Virus record (IMG/VR): IMGVR_UViG_3300042290_000330
Span: 1-44,118 of that record
Length of the DNA stretch: 44,118 bases
Source: a virus
Strand: one strand, 5' to 3'
Below are positions 6,975-14,673 of the stretch, piece by piece. The notes under the pieces are model-generated. The model worked only from the letters and a program-made list of their open reading frames with translations, had not been told where the DNA came from and ran no database searches. Position 1 is the stretch's first letter, and every line of letters starts with the position of its first letter. The position numbers and the translations under genes were made by a program.

Positions 6975-7954
6975 TGGAACTTGGAGGCCAGTGTCCCGAG
7001 CAGTGAGCGACCCTCGATGATGGGGATATTCAGGTGGAGGAACTCGCCTGAGCGGGCGACGACCTGCACGCCGAAGCCATGGCTCCATCCGACGGGATTG
7101 GTATTTTGCCAGAGCGGTTGAAGCTCGCAGAGGCATCCCGGATTCCAAGCGGCGATGGCCCCCGTGTGGACGGGTCTGCCGGTCGAGGACTGGGCGCGGT
7201 GGGTATGGCCGAAGACGAGCGGTGCTCCGAATGCCTGGAGCATGGAGTCGGTCGCCTGCCTCGGGGTGCGGCTGCCGTGGGTGAAGTAGCATTTCCCCAG
7301 TCGGATCGCGCCGGGCAACTTGAGTCCCATGTAGAACTCTCCCTGCCGGTAGTAGGGGATCCCGCGTTCCTTGAGATTGAGCAGGAACTCGGGAGCGAAG
7401 GCACGGCGAAGGAACTCGGCATCCTTGGCATTCCGCAGTGACTGGGTGACGCACCAGGTCTCGACGCGGCGTTCGTGATTCCCCTCGATGTAGTGGAGGC
7501 GGGCGCGAGGCGCGGCAGTCTGGAGCGCATCGAGGAAGGCACGGGTGGCGGCGATATCCTGCTCGTAGGTGTAGGAGGTCTCGGCGACATAGCCCAAAAC
7601 ATGATGCTGTGCGAGCAGTCCGCCGCAATCGACATGATCCCCGAGCAGGACGATCTCGTCGGGGTTCAGTGACTTCACATCACCGAGACAGGCCGAGAGC
7701 GCCTGCTGATCGGCCTTGCACCCATGGGTGTCGGGGATGACGACGCGGACCAGCTCCTCACCGGAAGAGCGTGCGCTCTTGGCCGGGACGGGTGCCTTGG
7801 CCCTTGGCGTGGCGTGGGCACGCTCCAGCGCGGCGGCGAGCTTGGAGTTGGATTCCTCGGAGGATCGCAGTTGTTCGCGCAGACGGCGCACCTCATCGGC
7901 GGCGGCTGATTGTTCGAGTAGGGCCTTGGCCCCTAGCAGTGTTTTCTTTCCCAT
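6971..7954 (-). CDS. Calcineurin-like metallophosphoesterase
   Basis: With the start at 7954 (MGKKTLLG, preceded by AGAAAGGGA, one of few plausible Shine-Dalgarno sites here) the product has 327 residues. The metal-ligand motifs are in canonical order: D75-T-H77, G105-D106, G158-N-H160-E161, H226 and G249-H250-T-H252. The N-terminal 10-50 is a coiled coil, so the enzyme may be tethered or oligomeric. The family hydrolyses phosphodiester or phosphomonoester bonds using two metal ions; the substrate is not visible. It lies between terminase and scaffold genes, and its stop overlaps the next start as ATGA. A longer start at 7999 would need TTG and overlap the neighbour, so I prefer 7954. Confidence 0.9.
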   Translation of the reverse strand: MGKKTLLGAKALLEQSAAADEVRRLREQLRSSEESNSKLAAALERAHATPRAKAPVPAKSARSSGEELVRVVIPDTHGCKADQQALSACLGDVKSLNPDEIVLLGDHVDCGGLLAQHHVLGYVAETSYTYEQDIAATRAFLDALQTAAPRARLHYIEGNHERRVETWCVTQSLRNAKDAEFLRRAFAPEFLLNLKERGIPYYRQGEFYMGLKLPGAIRLGKCYFTHGSRTPRQATDSMLQAFGAPLVFGHTHRAQSSTGRPVHTGAIAAWNPGCLCELQPLWQNTNPVGWSHGFGVQVVARSGEFLHLNIPIIEGRSLLGTLASKFQ

Positions 7955-7995
7955 AGTGTCCCTTTCTCCCCCGAGATGCGGGGGATGAGCGTCCG

Positions 7996-8325
7996 TCAAC
8001 GCTGACGGACCGACTCCTGACGCCTGCGCTCCAACTCGTGACGCACTGTGCGGATCATGTCAAGCCCTCCTGCACAATGAGCGAGCAGACCCGGCTTGTC
8101 GGCGACGGTCGCCGCGCTCACCAGCTCGATCTGATCGGCCTCGGCATCGGCCAGCAGCTCCTGCAATCCCCGCCACCAGAGCGGCTCATCATCGAGCCCG
8201 ACGGAGAAGGCCATCAGGCGCTCCTCATCGCTGAGGCGATGAGGGGAGGCTGAAGGCTGAAGGCTGAAGGCTGAAGGGCTGAGGAGGGACTTGATGCGGT
8301 GGATGATGTAGGTGATGGGGTTCAT
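7996..8325 (-). CDS. Hypothetical 109-aa protein with array-encoded segment
   Basis: I chose the ATG at 8325 because a CCAAACAACCCAACCCC leader precedes it, the type found before other starts here. Residues 17-26 (PSAFSLQPSA) are the literal translation of four GGCTGAA heptamers on the opposite strand (8248-8275). The rest is a helical, acidic domain (GLQELLADAEADQIEL) with a basic tail. I do not recognise it. If the true start lies after the array (the Met near residue 37), the array would be leader rather than coding. Confidence 0.6.
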   Translation of the reverse strand: MNPITYIIHRIKSLLSPSAFSLQPSASPHRLSDEERLMAFSVGLDDEPLWWRGLQELLADAEADQIELVSAATVADKPGLLAHCAGGLDMIRTVRHELERRRQESVRQR

Positions 8326-8347
8326 GGGGTTGGGTTGTTTGGTTGAT

Positions 8348-8638
8348 TTACAGGGATGAAGGGGATGAAAGGGATGCTTTGAATGCGTTGAGTTCATCGA
8401 CGGCAGGGAAGTAAAGTTCTCTTGATAATGCTTCGCCGATGGCGACGGCACGGGACAGTTGCGCCTTCAGCCTCTCGACCTCGGCCTTTGATGCGGTTAG
8501 TTCGCGTTCGATCTCAGCGCAAACCGCTGCATGAACGTAGTTCTCATAGACGGGGCAATCTTTCTCCGAAAGTTCGTAGTTTTGCTTGAGCGACATAGCG
8601 GAAACAGTTCGTGGTGTGTCTGTTATTTCATCATTCAT
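8348..8638 (-). CDS. Small coiled-coil protein after terminase, 96 aa
   Basis: The core, AAVCAEIERELTASKAEVERLK, is an amphipathic coiled coil; nothing else is recognisable. The MNDE start lies within a GATGAAT array (8629-8655), and the C-terminus runs into GGGATGAAG nonamer units (8352-8376). A second start, MSLKQNYE, is possible 14 codons in. It lies about 20 bp downstream of the large terminase stop in the same transcript. Confidence 0.6.
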   Translation of the reverse strand: MNDEITDTPRTVSAMSLKQNYELSEKDCPVYENYVHAAVCAEIERELTASKAEVERLKAQLSRAVAIGEALSRELYFPAVDELNAFKASLSSPSSL

Positions 8639-8655
8639 AATTCATCCTTCATAAA
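8629..8655. repeat. GATGAAT-family heptamer array at gene start
   Basis: On the minus strand this reads GAAGGATGAATTATGAATGATGAAAT. It contains the start codon of the 96-residue gene and several ATGA overlaps. Similar arrays lie at the starts of the genes at 11307, 15087 and 16899. Confidence 0.85.
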
Positions 8656-8661
8656 TTCCCG

Positions 8662-10278
8662 TCAGTACGTTCCACCGGAGCGGACTGACAAGATTTCTCC
8701 TTCTACATTTGTCACTCCTGAGAGGCAGAAGTACCGCAGGCAGTCGATGGGATCCTTGAGCGCGCCGGTCTTCCCGTCCGCGCCGGTCCATTCCTTGAGC
8801 GCATGGATGGTGTTCTTACACTCCTCGGAGACGTAGAGCCGGGGCTGGTTCAGCGCATCGACCGGCTTGCCGGTGTCGTAGTGGAGCCAGTCGTTGATCA
8901 GGTCGATCCCCTCGTCGATGTTCGTGCCTGGGGTGGCGACGAAGTTCAGGCCGATCTCGGCGCATTCCTCGATGAGCGTGGTGGCGCTCTCGCGGGCGAC
9001 GGTGGCGGCATTCCCATAGCGGGAATCCATCCAGCGCTCGAAGACTTGCTCTCCCTTCTCCAGTCGCTCGATCTCCTCCTTGTACCTCTCCAGTCCGAAG
9101 CCGAAGCTCTTCTGCGCCGGACCGGCACGGCCGTCGGCCTTCTTCCCGTCGGGCTCGGCCCATGCGCCCGCGTAGCCGACGCCGTCGATGTAGTCCTGTC
9201 CGGGCCACTCCCGATAGACAAAGGCCCTGCCCGAGTCGTCGATGATCAGCCAGATCATGTACCAGTTCCGACCCGAACAGGGATCGACAAACTGGTAGCG
9301 TGTCCCCTTGGTCGGGATGCGGCTCTGGGGGATGACATGGACGCGGTCACTGAAGAGGGGGAAGCGTCCGGCGATCGCCTTGGTCGGGACGCCGTAGGCT
9401 CGGCAGAGGATCTCGGGGCGGGCGGCCTTCTCCAGCTCTTCCCTCATGCGGGTCCAGCCTGCCCAGGGATTGTTCCGGGTGTGGAAGTAGAGCACGCTCG
9501 CCTTCCTGCGGACGCACTTCTGGATGACCGGAACCTTCTCATGGCCGGTGAGCGTGCGCTTCCCCTCGACATCGCCGTAGATCGGGAGCAGCTCGGCATC
9601 GGTCTCCTCGACCGCCTCGGCCCCGGTGAGGTAATCCTTCACCGTGGCGCTGTAACCCTCGACCGGCGTGAAGCTGACGATCAGCTTCCCATTCCGGTCG
9701 AGCAGGCGGTAGCGCATGGTGGTGAGCCAGTCGAGCGGAACCAGCTCGTCACACCAGATGATGTCGAGCTCGCCCCCCTCGATCGTCGAGACATCCTGGG
9801 CGTAGTTGCGGAACCAGCACTGGGATCCATTCGGAAGGACGAAGGCATTCTCCGAGAAGCCGTTCTTCTGCGAGTAGGAGATATTTGTGACCTGAGTCTT
9901 CTTGGCGGTCTTCCATTCGAGCGGCATCATGTTCCAGATGTAGGGCTGCTGCATCTCGACCGAGTTCGGAGCGGTCGTCTGGAAGCACCAGGCGCGAGCA
10001 CGAGGCTTCTCCACCAGCGCACGCATCACCTCGCGGGCGGCCCATGAGGATTTCCCCGAGCGGTTTCCACCCATGACCAGCACCTCCCGGTCATGCTCCA
10101 GCACGGCGCTGGCCCGCTTCCAGTGATCGGGGACAAAGCCATGCCGGAAGGGATCCTCCCGCTCCTTGCGGATCAGCTCTTCCCTAAGCTGGGCGGCGGC
10201 CAGCCACTGATCCGGTGGCAGTGTGGCCGGAGGAACCGGCAGGGCCGGGTGCGGGGTGGGTGTCCAGGATTTGGGCAT
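8662..10278 (-). CDS. terL: Terminase large subunit
   Basis: The 538-residue protein is the DNA-packaging motor and nuclease. The Walker A loop is GGNRSGKSS (residues 70-78). Walker B is LDIIWCDE, followed by the coupling motif SFTP. The C-terminal RNase H-like nuclease starts at FVDPCSGRNWYMIW with its first metal-binding Asp and continues to acidic residues near FGLERYKEEIERLE. Length and motif order match terminases of this type. The ATG at 10278 has a C-rich leader without Shine-Dalgarno. No small terminase is recognisable next to it; the 72-residue gene upstream is the nearest candidate by position. Confidence 0.95.
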   Translation of the reverse strand: MPKSWTPTPHPALPVPPATLPPDQWLAAAQLREELIRKEREDPFRHGFVPDHWKRASAVLEHDREVLVMGGNRSGKSSWAAREVMRALVEKPRARAWCFQTTAPNSVEMQQPYIWNMMPLEWKTAKKTQVTNISYSQKNGFSENAFVLPNGSQCWFRNYAQDVSTIEGGELDIIWCDELVPLDWLTTMRYRLLDRNGKLIVSFTPVEGYSATVKDYLTGAEAVEETDAELLPIYGDVEGKRTLTGHEKVPVIQKCVRRKASVLYFHTRNNPWAGWTRMREELEKAARPEILCRAYGVPTKAIAGRFPLFSDRVHVIPQSRIPTKGTRYQFVDPCSGRNWYMIWLIIDDSGRAFVYREWPGQDYIDGVGYAGAWAEPDGKKADGRAGPAQKSFGFGLERYKEEIERLEKGEQVFERWMDSRYGNAATVARESATTLIEECAEIGLNFVATPGTNIDEGIDLINDWLHYDTGKPVDALNQPRLYVSEECKNTIHALKEWTGADGKTGALKDPIDCLRYFCLSGVTNVEGEILSVRSGGTY

Positions 10279-10298
10279 GGGCGGAGGGGAGGCTGTTA

Positions 10299-10400
10299 GG
10301 CTGAAGGCTGAAGGCTGAAGGCTGGTCGGTCAGAGGATCTAACTGGATCCAGTGGGAAGGAGGGCAGACTCACAGGGATGAAGGGGATGAAGGGGATGGG
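10299..10400. repeat. GGCTGAA array, GGATCCAGTGGGAAGG unit and GGGATGAAG array
   Basis: Three repeat types share one gap upstream of terL. GGCTGAA (x3, 10299-10324) comes first. ACTGGATCCAGTGGGAAGG follows near 10342, sharing 16 bases with a site near 36088. The nonamer GGGATGAAG (10374-10400) ends next to the stop codon of the upstream gene at 10402. Confidence 0.85.
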
Positions 10401-10401
10401 G

Positions 10402-10620
10402 TTACTTCTTGCGGCGTGAGCCGAAGATCTCGTTGAACATCCCGTAGGTTTCGGCTCCGGACGCAGGCGTGGACGGTCGGGACGACTCGACTCCATGGCG
10501 GAATCCGTGATCCCAGACGGTCACAAAGAACTTCCTGATCCCTGCACTGGTGAAATGGGGATTGTCGGCCAGTTTCGGGTTGCTCTTGAGGAGTTTCTTC
10601 CAGAGGTCTTCTCGGTTCAT
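10402..10620 (-). CDS. Small protein upstream of terL, 72 aa
   Basis: Residues 1-45 are helical and charged (NREDLWKKLLKSNPKLAD, then GIRKFFVTVWDHGFRHG). The tail is Ser/Pro-rich and ends SRRKK. I do not recognise a family. Its place just upstream of terL is where a small terminase usually lies, but it is shorter than typical small subunits and has no clear helix-turn-helix. Confidence 0.65.
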   Translation of the reverse strand: MNREDLWKKLLKSNPKLADNPHFTSAGIRKFFVTVWDHGFRHGVESSRPSTPASGAETYGMFNEIFGSRRKK

Positions 10621-10623
10621 AGG

Positions 10624-10658
10624 GAAAGGCTAAAGGCTGAAGGCTAAAGGCTGAAGGT
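10624..10658. repeat. GGCTGAA/GGCTAAA heptamer array
   Basis: Alternating GGCTAAA and GGCTGAA units (about five) fill most of the 50-bp gap between the 72-residue gene and the micro-gene at 10671. Confidence 0.85.
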
Positions 10659-10670
10659 GGGGACTGAGGG

Positions 10671-10778
10671 TTACTCGTGGGCGGAGAGCTTCTCGTAGAC
10701 GCGGGCGACCAGCTCGCCGAACCCGATGGTCCACCGCTTGCCGAGGATCGTGGCCGTGCAGACTTTCTTAAAGCTCAT
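10671..10778 (-). CDS. Micro-ORF, 35 aa
   Basis: The sequence begins MSFKKVCTATILGKRWTIGF and ends in KLSAHE. It is included because its ATG overlaps the stop of the preceding gene as ATGA (10778-10775), the joint used throughout this operon. There is no Shine-Dalgarno site and no recognised family. Confidence 0.5.
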   Translation of the reverse strand: MSFKKVCTATILGKRWTIGFGELVARVYEKLSAHE

Positions 10779-10966
10779 GGATGGGGTGGAACGGTGCGGG
10801 GGGAATGGGGGGCAGGCGCTAGGGGGTTAGGCTCTAGGCTGTTAGGTTTGCTGGCCCCTTTCGCCTTCAGCCTTTCGCCTTTCGCCTTTCCAAAGATCCC
10901 ATCCCAGTTCTCCCGATACTCCCGGCTGAAGCAGTTCCTCGGGCTGTCACCTTTCCCGGCGCTCAT
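10775..10966 (-). CDS. Small 'SAGKGDSPR' phage protein, 63 aa
   Basis: The N-terminus MSAGKGDSPRNCFSREYREN followed by WDGIFGK is a pattern I know from many small phage proteins of unknown function (G-K-G-D-x-P-R, then Y-x-x-N-x-D-x-I-F). The start overlaps the preceding stop as ATGA and its stop overlaps the next start as ATGA. Residues 26-48 (KAKGERLKAKG, then NSLEPNP) are encoded by a GCCTTTC/GGCTGAA-type heptamer array at 10859-10890 and so may be recent and non-functional. Confidence 0.7.
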   Translation of the reverse strand: MSAGKGDSPRNCFSREYRENWDGIFGKAKGERLKAKGASKPNSLEPNPLAPAPHSPRTVPPHP

Positions 10967-11307
10967 GGCTTGGCCTCCTTGATCAGCCACTGCGCCTCGC
11001 CGAGCATGTCCCCGACTCCATGCCGGTAGCCGAGCATGAAGGCGTGCTCGAAGCGCTCCATGGCGTCGATCACCCCATTCCCCTCGCGGCCTAGATAGCG
11101 GATCCCTTCCGTGCGCCACACACGCTTCCATAGGGGCTCGGAAGGATCTGATGCAGGGACTGAAGATTCTCGCGCAGAGGCGCAGAGGCGCTGAGGAGGG
11201 GCCGAGAAATCCATGGGAATGGTTGATCTATCTCTCAAGATCGCCTTGCGGCGTCGCTTCTCTTCGATGGATTGCTGGGATTGCAGGTTCTTTATTTCAT
11301 CATTCAT
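10963..11307 (-). CDS. Hypothetical helical protein, 114 aa or 83 aa
   Basis: Two starts are possible. MNDEIKNL at 11307 lies in a GATGAAT array; MDFSAPPQ at 11214 comes just before a CGCAGAGG 8-bp repeat that encodes RLCASARES. The conserved-looking part is the C-terminal 60 residues, which are amphipathic helices (GVIDAMERFEHAFMLGYRHG). I do not recognise it. The stop overlaps the start of the SAGKGD protein as ATGA. Confidence 0.6.
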   Translation of the reverse strand: MNDEIKNLQSQQSIEEKRRRKAILRDRSTIPMDFSAPPQRLCASARESSVPASDPSEPLWKRVWRTEGIRYLGREGNGVIDAMERFEHAFMLGYRHGVGDMLGEAQWLIKEAKP

Positions 11308-11322
11308 AATTCATCCTTCATC
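11291..11322. repeat. GATGAAT-family array at stop/start junction
   Basis: On the minus strand this is TGATGAAGGATGAATTATGAATGATGAAATAAA in pieces. It includes the stop of the DUF6378 gene (11321-11323) and the start of the 114-residue gene (11307). Confidence 0.85.
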
Positions 11323-11893
11323 ATTTGCCTTGATTCGCCACGGGAACGGATGGCCAATCCTTTTCAGTCTCTCCAGCACCATGGAGCCCAGCGGCCACCG
11401 GCCTGCCGGGTTGACTGCCCGTGGTAAATTCATATCCCTGATCCCGCGCCTGGATCGCCATGTCGAGGCAGTTCAGGTATCCTGCGGCATCGACGCGGTT
11501 ATCCCGCTTGGGCTTGTAAGCCTCCCGTGCCAGCTTCACGCAGACCATGAAGAGGATGGCATCCTCGGTGGTGAGCCGGTGGCCGGTCAGTGAGTTAAAC
11601 GCGGCGCTCACCCGTCCGTAGTCATGGGAGGGGTGGCCGTAGGAGTCGTTGCGATCCCGGGTGGTGAGGTGCTCGGCCTCGCTCAGGATGGAGTTGCCAG
11701 GCTTCCCGGAGAGATGGCTCTCCATCTCGGCGATGCGATCCTTGAGCGACGCGATGTAGGCCTGGTGAGCCGGTGTGAACATGGGATCCTTTTCCCTGAG
11801 TTCCTGATTTCCTGATTTTTTCTTTTTCATGGTCGATGGCTTGGTTTTCACCTGGGCGACCCACTCGGGATCGTAGTTGATGGTGGTTGTCAT
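11321..11893 (-). CDS. DUF6378-like protein with MTTxINYDP N-terminus
   Basis: The 190-residue product has a C-terminal half matching the phage family DUF6378: ILSEAEHLTTRDRNDSYGHP, then TEDAILFMVCVKLAREAYKP and DAAGYLNCLDMAIQAR. I recall this family being compared with MazG-like or nucleotide-metabolism folds, but its activity is not established. The N-terminus, MTTTINYDPEWVAQVKTKPS, is nearly shared with the gene starting at 14324. I chose the ATG at 11893 because it follows a long A/C-only leader and because the shared N-terminus begins there. Confidence 0.75.
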   Translation of the reverse strand: MTTTINYDPEWVAQVKTKPSTMKKKKSGNQELREKDPMFTPAHQAYIASLKDRIAEMESHLSGKPGNSILSEAEHLTTRDRNDSYGHPSHDYGRVSAAFNSLTGHRLTTEDAILFMVCVKLAREAYKPKRDNRVDAAGYLNCLDMAIQARDQGYEFTTGSQPGRPVAAGLHGAGETEKDWPSVPVANQGK

Positions 11894-11895
11894 GG

Positions 11896-11976
11896 TGGGT
11901 GGCTTGGTGGGTGGCTTGGTGGTTGGCTTGGTTGGCTGGTTTTTCACTTTTTCACTTTCTAACTTTTCACGTTTCA
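11896..11976. repeat. GGTGGGTGGCTT repeats and TTTCAC units
   Basis: On the minus strand this reads as an A/C-rich leader (AAGCCACCCACC repeated) directly before the ATG at 11893. It is preceded by GTGAAAA units (11941-11976) related to the TTAGAAAGTGAAAG repeats at 39831. Confidence 0.75.
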
Positions 11977-11984
11977 CTTCGGGC

Positions 11985-13355
11985 CTAGTGCTTCTGGCGT
12001 TTTTCTTTGTTGTTGGAGTAGAGGGCTTCGGTGACGTTGGCGAAGCGGGTGTATTCGGCCTCGAACTTGAGGTTCACGGTGCCGACGGGGCCGTTGCGCT
12101 GCTTGGCGACGATCAGCTCGACGCTCCCGTCATCGAGGCTGTTCCCGTCGCTGTCCTTCATCCCCTTCTTCGGCCGGTGGAGCATGACGACGATGTCGGC
12201 ATCCTGTTCGATCTGGCCGCTCTCGCGCAGGTCGGCGAGCTTCGGGGCGCTCCGTTCCTCGGCATTCCTCCCGAGCTGGGTGGCGGCGATGACGGGGACG
12301 CCGAGTTCCTTGGCGGTGGCCTTCAGGGCCATGGAGATCTCGGCCACTTCGTAGGCGCGGTTCTCCTGGGCTCGCTTGCTGGTGCTCCGCATGAGCTGCA
12401 GGTAGTCCACGACGATGCACTTCACCCCGTGCTTCACGACGGCGCGGCGGGCGCGGCCCCGGAAGTCGAAGATATTGAGGCTCGGGGTCTCGTCGATGTA
12501 GAGCGGGAGGTGGCCGATCTTGCTGGCGGCGACCGGCATGCGCTGCATGTCGTTCTTGTTCATGAATCCGTCCCGCACCCGCTTCAGGTCGAGCGGCATC
12601 TCGGTGCAGATCATGCGGGAGGCGAGATCGACTCCCGTCATTTCCAGTGAGAAGACGGCCACGGGAAAGCCACCCTCGGCCATGGAGGTGGCCCACTGGA
12701 CGGAGAGGGCGCTCTTCCCCATGCCGGGCCGTCCCGCGACGACGACCATCTGGCCGGGGCGCAGCCCGCCGGTCATGCGGTCGAAGTCGGTGGTCATGGT
12801 GGGGAGGCCGACGCATTTGCCACGGTTCTTATAGGTGGACTCGATCCCCTCGATGGCCTCCATGACATACCCCTCGATGTGCTTCAGCGAGGTCTCGGCC
12901 TTGGTCCCGCCACGGAGCTGGAGCCAGCGGGCCTCGACTTCATTCAGCAGGACATGGGGCTCGTTCACGCTCTCCACGGCCATGCGGGCGGTCTCATTGG
13001 CGACCCGCAGGATGGCTCTCCTCATGGCCTTCTCCCGCAGGATGTCGGCGTAGGCGATGACATTGGCGGAGGTCGGGATGAAGATGGCGATCTCGGTGAG
13101 GTAGGCGGGGTTCTCCTTGATCACGGGGAGGTCGCGCAGGGCGTCGCTGACGGAGATGAGGTCGATGGGCTTGCGGTCGAGGAAGCGCTGCTTCAGGCAC
13201 TCCCAGACGACCATGTGGGCGGGATCGAAGAAGTGATCCCCGGTGAGATCCCCCAGCTCCTCCATGCACTCGGGCTGAATCATGCAGGAGCAGAGGACCC
13301 CCTTCTCGGCATCCCTGTTGTAGGGAATGCCACTGCGGGTGAGGTCGTCGCTCAT
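11985..13355 (-). CDS. dnaB: Replicative DNA helicase, DnaB family
   Basis: The 456-residue protein has both DnaB domains. The N-terminal helical domain (residues 10-115, with AEKGVLCSCMIQPECMEELG) is followed by a linker and the RecA-like ATPase. Walker A is GRPGMGKS (208-215), the sensor helix follows SLEM, Walker B is IVVDYLQLM (314-322), and the Q/R loop region is IAATQLGR. DnaB forms a hexamer that unwinds DNA at the phage fork. Its start overlaps the upstream stop as ATGA. No DnaC/DnaI-type loader is obvious; the DUF1376 protein at 17705 is the likely origin protein. Confidence 0.97.
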   Translation of the reverse strand: MSDDLTRSGIPYNRDAEKGVLCSCMIQPECMEELGDLTGDHFFDPAHMVVWECLKQRFLDRKPIDLISVSDALRDLPVIKENPAYLTEIAIFIPTSANVIAYADILREKAMRRAILRVANETARMAVESVNEPHVLLNEVEARWLQLRGGTKAETSLKHIEGYVMEAIEGIESTYKNRGKCVGLPTMTTDFDRMTGGLRPGQMVVVAGRPGMGKSALSVQWATSMAEGGFPVAVFSLEMTGVDLASRMICTEMPLDLKRVRDGFMNKNDMQRMPVAASKIGHLPLYIDETPSLNIFDFRGRARRAVVKHGVKCIVVDYLQLMRSTSKRAQENRAYEVAEISMALKATAKELGVPVIAATQLGRNAEERSAPKLADLRESGQIEQDADIVVMLHRPKKGMKDSDGNSLDDGSVELIVAKQRNGPVGTVNLKFEAEYTRFANVTEALYSNNKEKRQKH

Positions 13356-13843
13356 GACTTCACCTCCGTAAGCTTCAGCATTGTATCAGCAACCATATCA
13401 AGGAACCCCGTGGCCTTCAGCGCCTGCAATCGCTCGCATAGGTCAACAAACTCCTTCAGTCTAGCCACTTCATCCTTGTGGTCGTGAGCAAGGAAGAACT
13501 TCCTAATATCAGACAATGGCTGAATTATTTGAGATACCTCCGTTGCGACGGCCATCCTTACAGCCCGGATGTCGGAGATGTATTGATTCGATGTCTTCTT
13601 GAAATCCTCAATATCACCCCCCATCCCAGAAAGTAGGGTGTTGACGATCTCGCGGGCGTCTTGGGCCTCTTTAACCGTGGGCTTCGATTGCTTGGGGAGC
13701 TTGTCTGCCTCGTTGCAGAGAAGCTCCATTAAGTCATCCCTGCTTATCTCTATCCCTCCATCGGAAGCAACGCGGCAACGGATTCCGTTTGATGTAAATG
13801 ACCCCGACGATGGACGGGATGCCAATGTGTTTTTCTCAATCAT
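13352..13843 (-). CDS. Coiled-coil protein upstream of dnaB, 163 aa
   Basis: The start at 13843 (MIEKNTLASRP) overlaps the upstream stop as ATGA, so I prefer it to the earlier in-frame ATG at 13897. Residues 60-160 are helical (DAREIVNTLL, QIIQPLSDIRKFF, VARLKEFVDLCERLQ). No family is recognised. Base composition is lower in GC than in dnaB next door, which suggests a separate origin. A helicase-loader role is possible from position only. Confidence 0.65.
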   Translation of the reverse strand: MIEKNTLASRPSSGSFTSNGIRCRVASDGGIEISRDDLMELLCNEADKLPKQSKPTVKEAQDAREIVNTLLSGMGGDIEDFKKTSNQYISDIRAVRMAVATEVSQIIQPLSDIRKFFLAHDHKDEVARLKEFVDLCERLQALKATGFLDMVADTMLKLTEVKS

Positions 13844-14037
13844 ATTTTTGTCACTTTGAATGTTTCCCCCTGAACCAGTAGGTAGTTGAACTTCCAAATT
13901 ATTTCAGAAGCCATGGCTTCAGCATCTTCATCAGTGTTGCCCAAAGAGGAGATCGTCTCCACGAGCAGATCACGGTGATCTGCGCAGAATGCGGCGATGG
14001 AGTCGCACTCATAGAAATCTAAAGTTATTTCCTTCAT
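13840..14037 (-). CDS. Small acidic protein, 65 aa
   Basis: The sequence starts MKEITLDFYECDSIAAFCAD and is acidic and helical. The start overlaps the upstream stop as ATGA at 14037-14034, and the stop overlaps the downstream start in the same way. It is AT-richer than its neighbours. The function is unknown. Confidence 0.65.
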   Translation of the reverse strand: MKEITLDFYECDSIAAFCADHRDLLVETISSLGNTDEDAEAMASEIIWKFNYLLVQGETFKVTKI

Positions 14038-14324
14038 ACAAGGTTCCTGCTGGTGATAGAGACTTCGGCCTTCACAATCTTGCACGCCTTCAGGACGGCG
14101 AAGCCTCGGGCATGAGTCGGGTGCTTGGCGGCCAGTCTCAGCGCCTCGGCGCACGCTTCCTGATAGGTGGCGTGCTCGCGGGTGGGGTGGGCGTCGGCCT
14201 TGGTGACGCAGCCCGACCCGAGCCTGATGACCATCCAGAAGATGGCATCGGGGTTGTCGGGATGGGCGGGCTTGGTGTTCACCTGGGCGAACTCGTAGGG
14301 ATCGTAGTTAATGTGGGTTGTCAT
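14034..14324 (-). CDS. Small protein sharing the MTTxINYDP N-terminus, 96 aa
   Basis: The N-terminus MTTHINYDPYEFAQVNTKPA matches that of the DUF6378-like protein (MTTTINYDPEWVAQVKTKPS) at both protein and DNA level, whereas the remainders differ. The body is a small alpha/beta-looking domain with TYQEACAEALRLAAKHP. The function is unknown. The shared leader points to duplication of a 5' module. Confidence 0.7.
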   Translation of the reverse strand: MTTHINYDPYEFAQVNTKPAHPDNPDAIFWMVIRLGSGCVTKADAHPTREHATYQEACAEALRLAAKHPTHARGFAVLKACKIVKAEVSITSRNLV

Positions 14325-14328
14325 GGGA

Positions 14329-14363
14329 TTAGGAGTTGGAAGCTAGGAGTTAGGAGTTAGGGG
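14329..14363. repeat. TTAGGAG heptamer array (five variant units)
   Basis: The units are TTAGGAG, TTGGAAG, CTAGGAG, TTAGGAG and TTAGGGG in exact 7-bp register. They fill the gap between the lipoprotein stop (14367) and the start at 14324. Confidence 0.85.
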
Positions 14364-14366
14364 TGA

Positions 14367-14639
14367 TTATCGACGCGACGCGGAAATACCAATCGCCGCC
14401 GCGCTCATTGCGGTGGCGGTTTCAGCGTTGTCGGCGGCCCTTTTAGCCTCGCCTCCGGGCAGCATGTAGTTCTCTCGAAGCATCTGCCATTCACTAAGAC
14501 TGATGTCAGAGCGACCGTAGAATTTACACCAGGCGTTATATAGCGCCTCTCGGTCTTGACGTGATTCGCAGCCAGTTAAGACAAGGAGCGTGAGTGCGAT
14601 GCCTAGGGTGGTGATGTTGTTTTTGATGTTTGTTGTCAT
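14367..14639 (-). CDS. Small lipoprotein, 90 aa
   Basis: A lipoprotein signal (hydrophobic residues 11-20, lipobox LTGC with Cys24) is followed by a polar helical domain. The mature protein would be acylated and anchored in a membrane. It lies in the replication block away from the lysis genes, so it is more likely an exported accessory protein than an outer spanin, though a spanin is not excluded. The ATG follows a CAACCCATACCTACACC leader. Confidence 0.75.
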   Translation of the reverse strand: MTTNIKNNITTLGIALTLLVLTGCESRQDREALYNAWCKFYGRSDISLSEWQMLRENYMLPGGEAKRAADNAETATAMSAAAIGISASRR

Positions 14640-14673
14640 GGTGTAGGTATGGGTTGGTTGGTGGTTTGGTTTT

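Noticed and set aside
10775-11131. Longer 118-residue reading of the SAGKGD gene starting at 11131
   Set aside because: The extra N-terminal part is a shadow of the overlapping gene at 10963-11307; the family signature starts at MSAGKGD (10966), which also forms an ATGA overlap.
11877-12650. Plus-strand protein with a strongly hydrophobic start (MMVVVMVGGLVGG)
   Set aside because: It is the antisense of the A/C-rich leader and of dnaB; the hydrophobicity comes from GGTGGGTGGCTT repeats.
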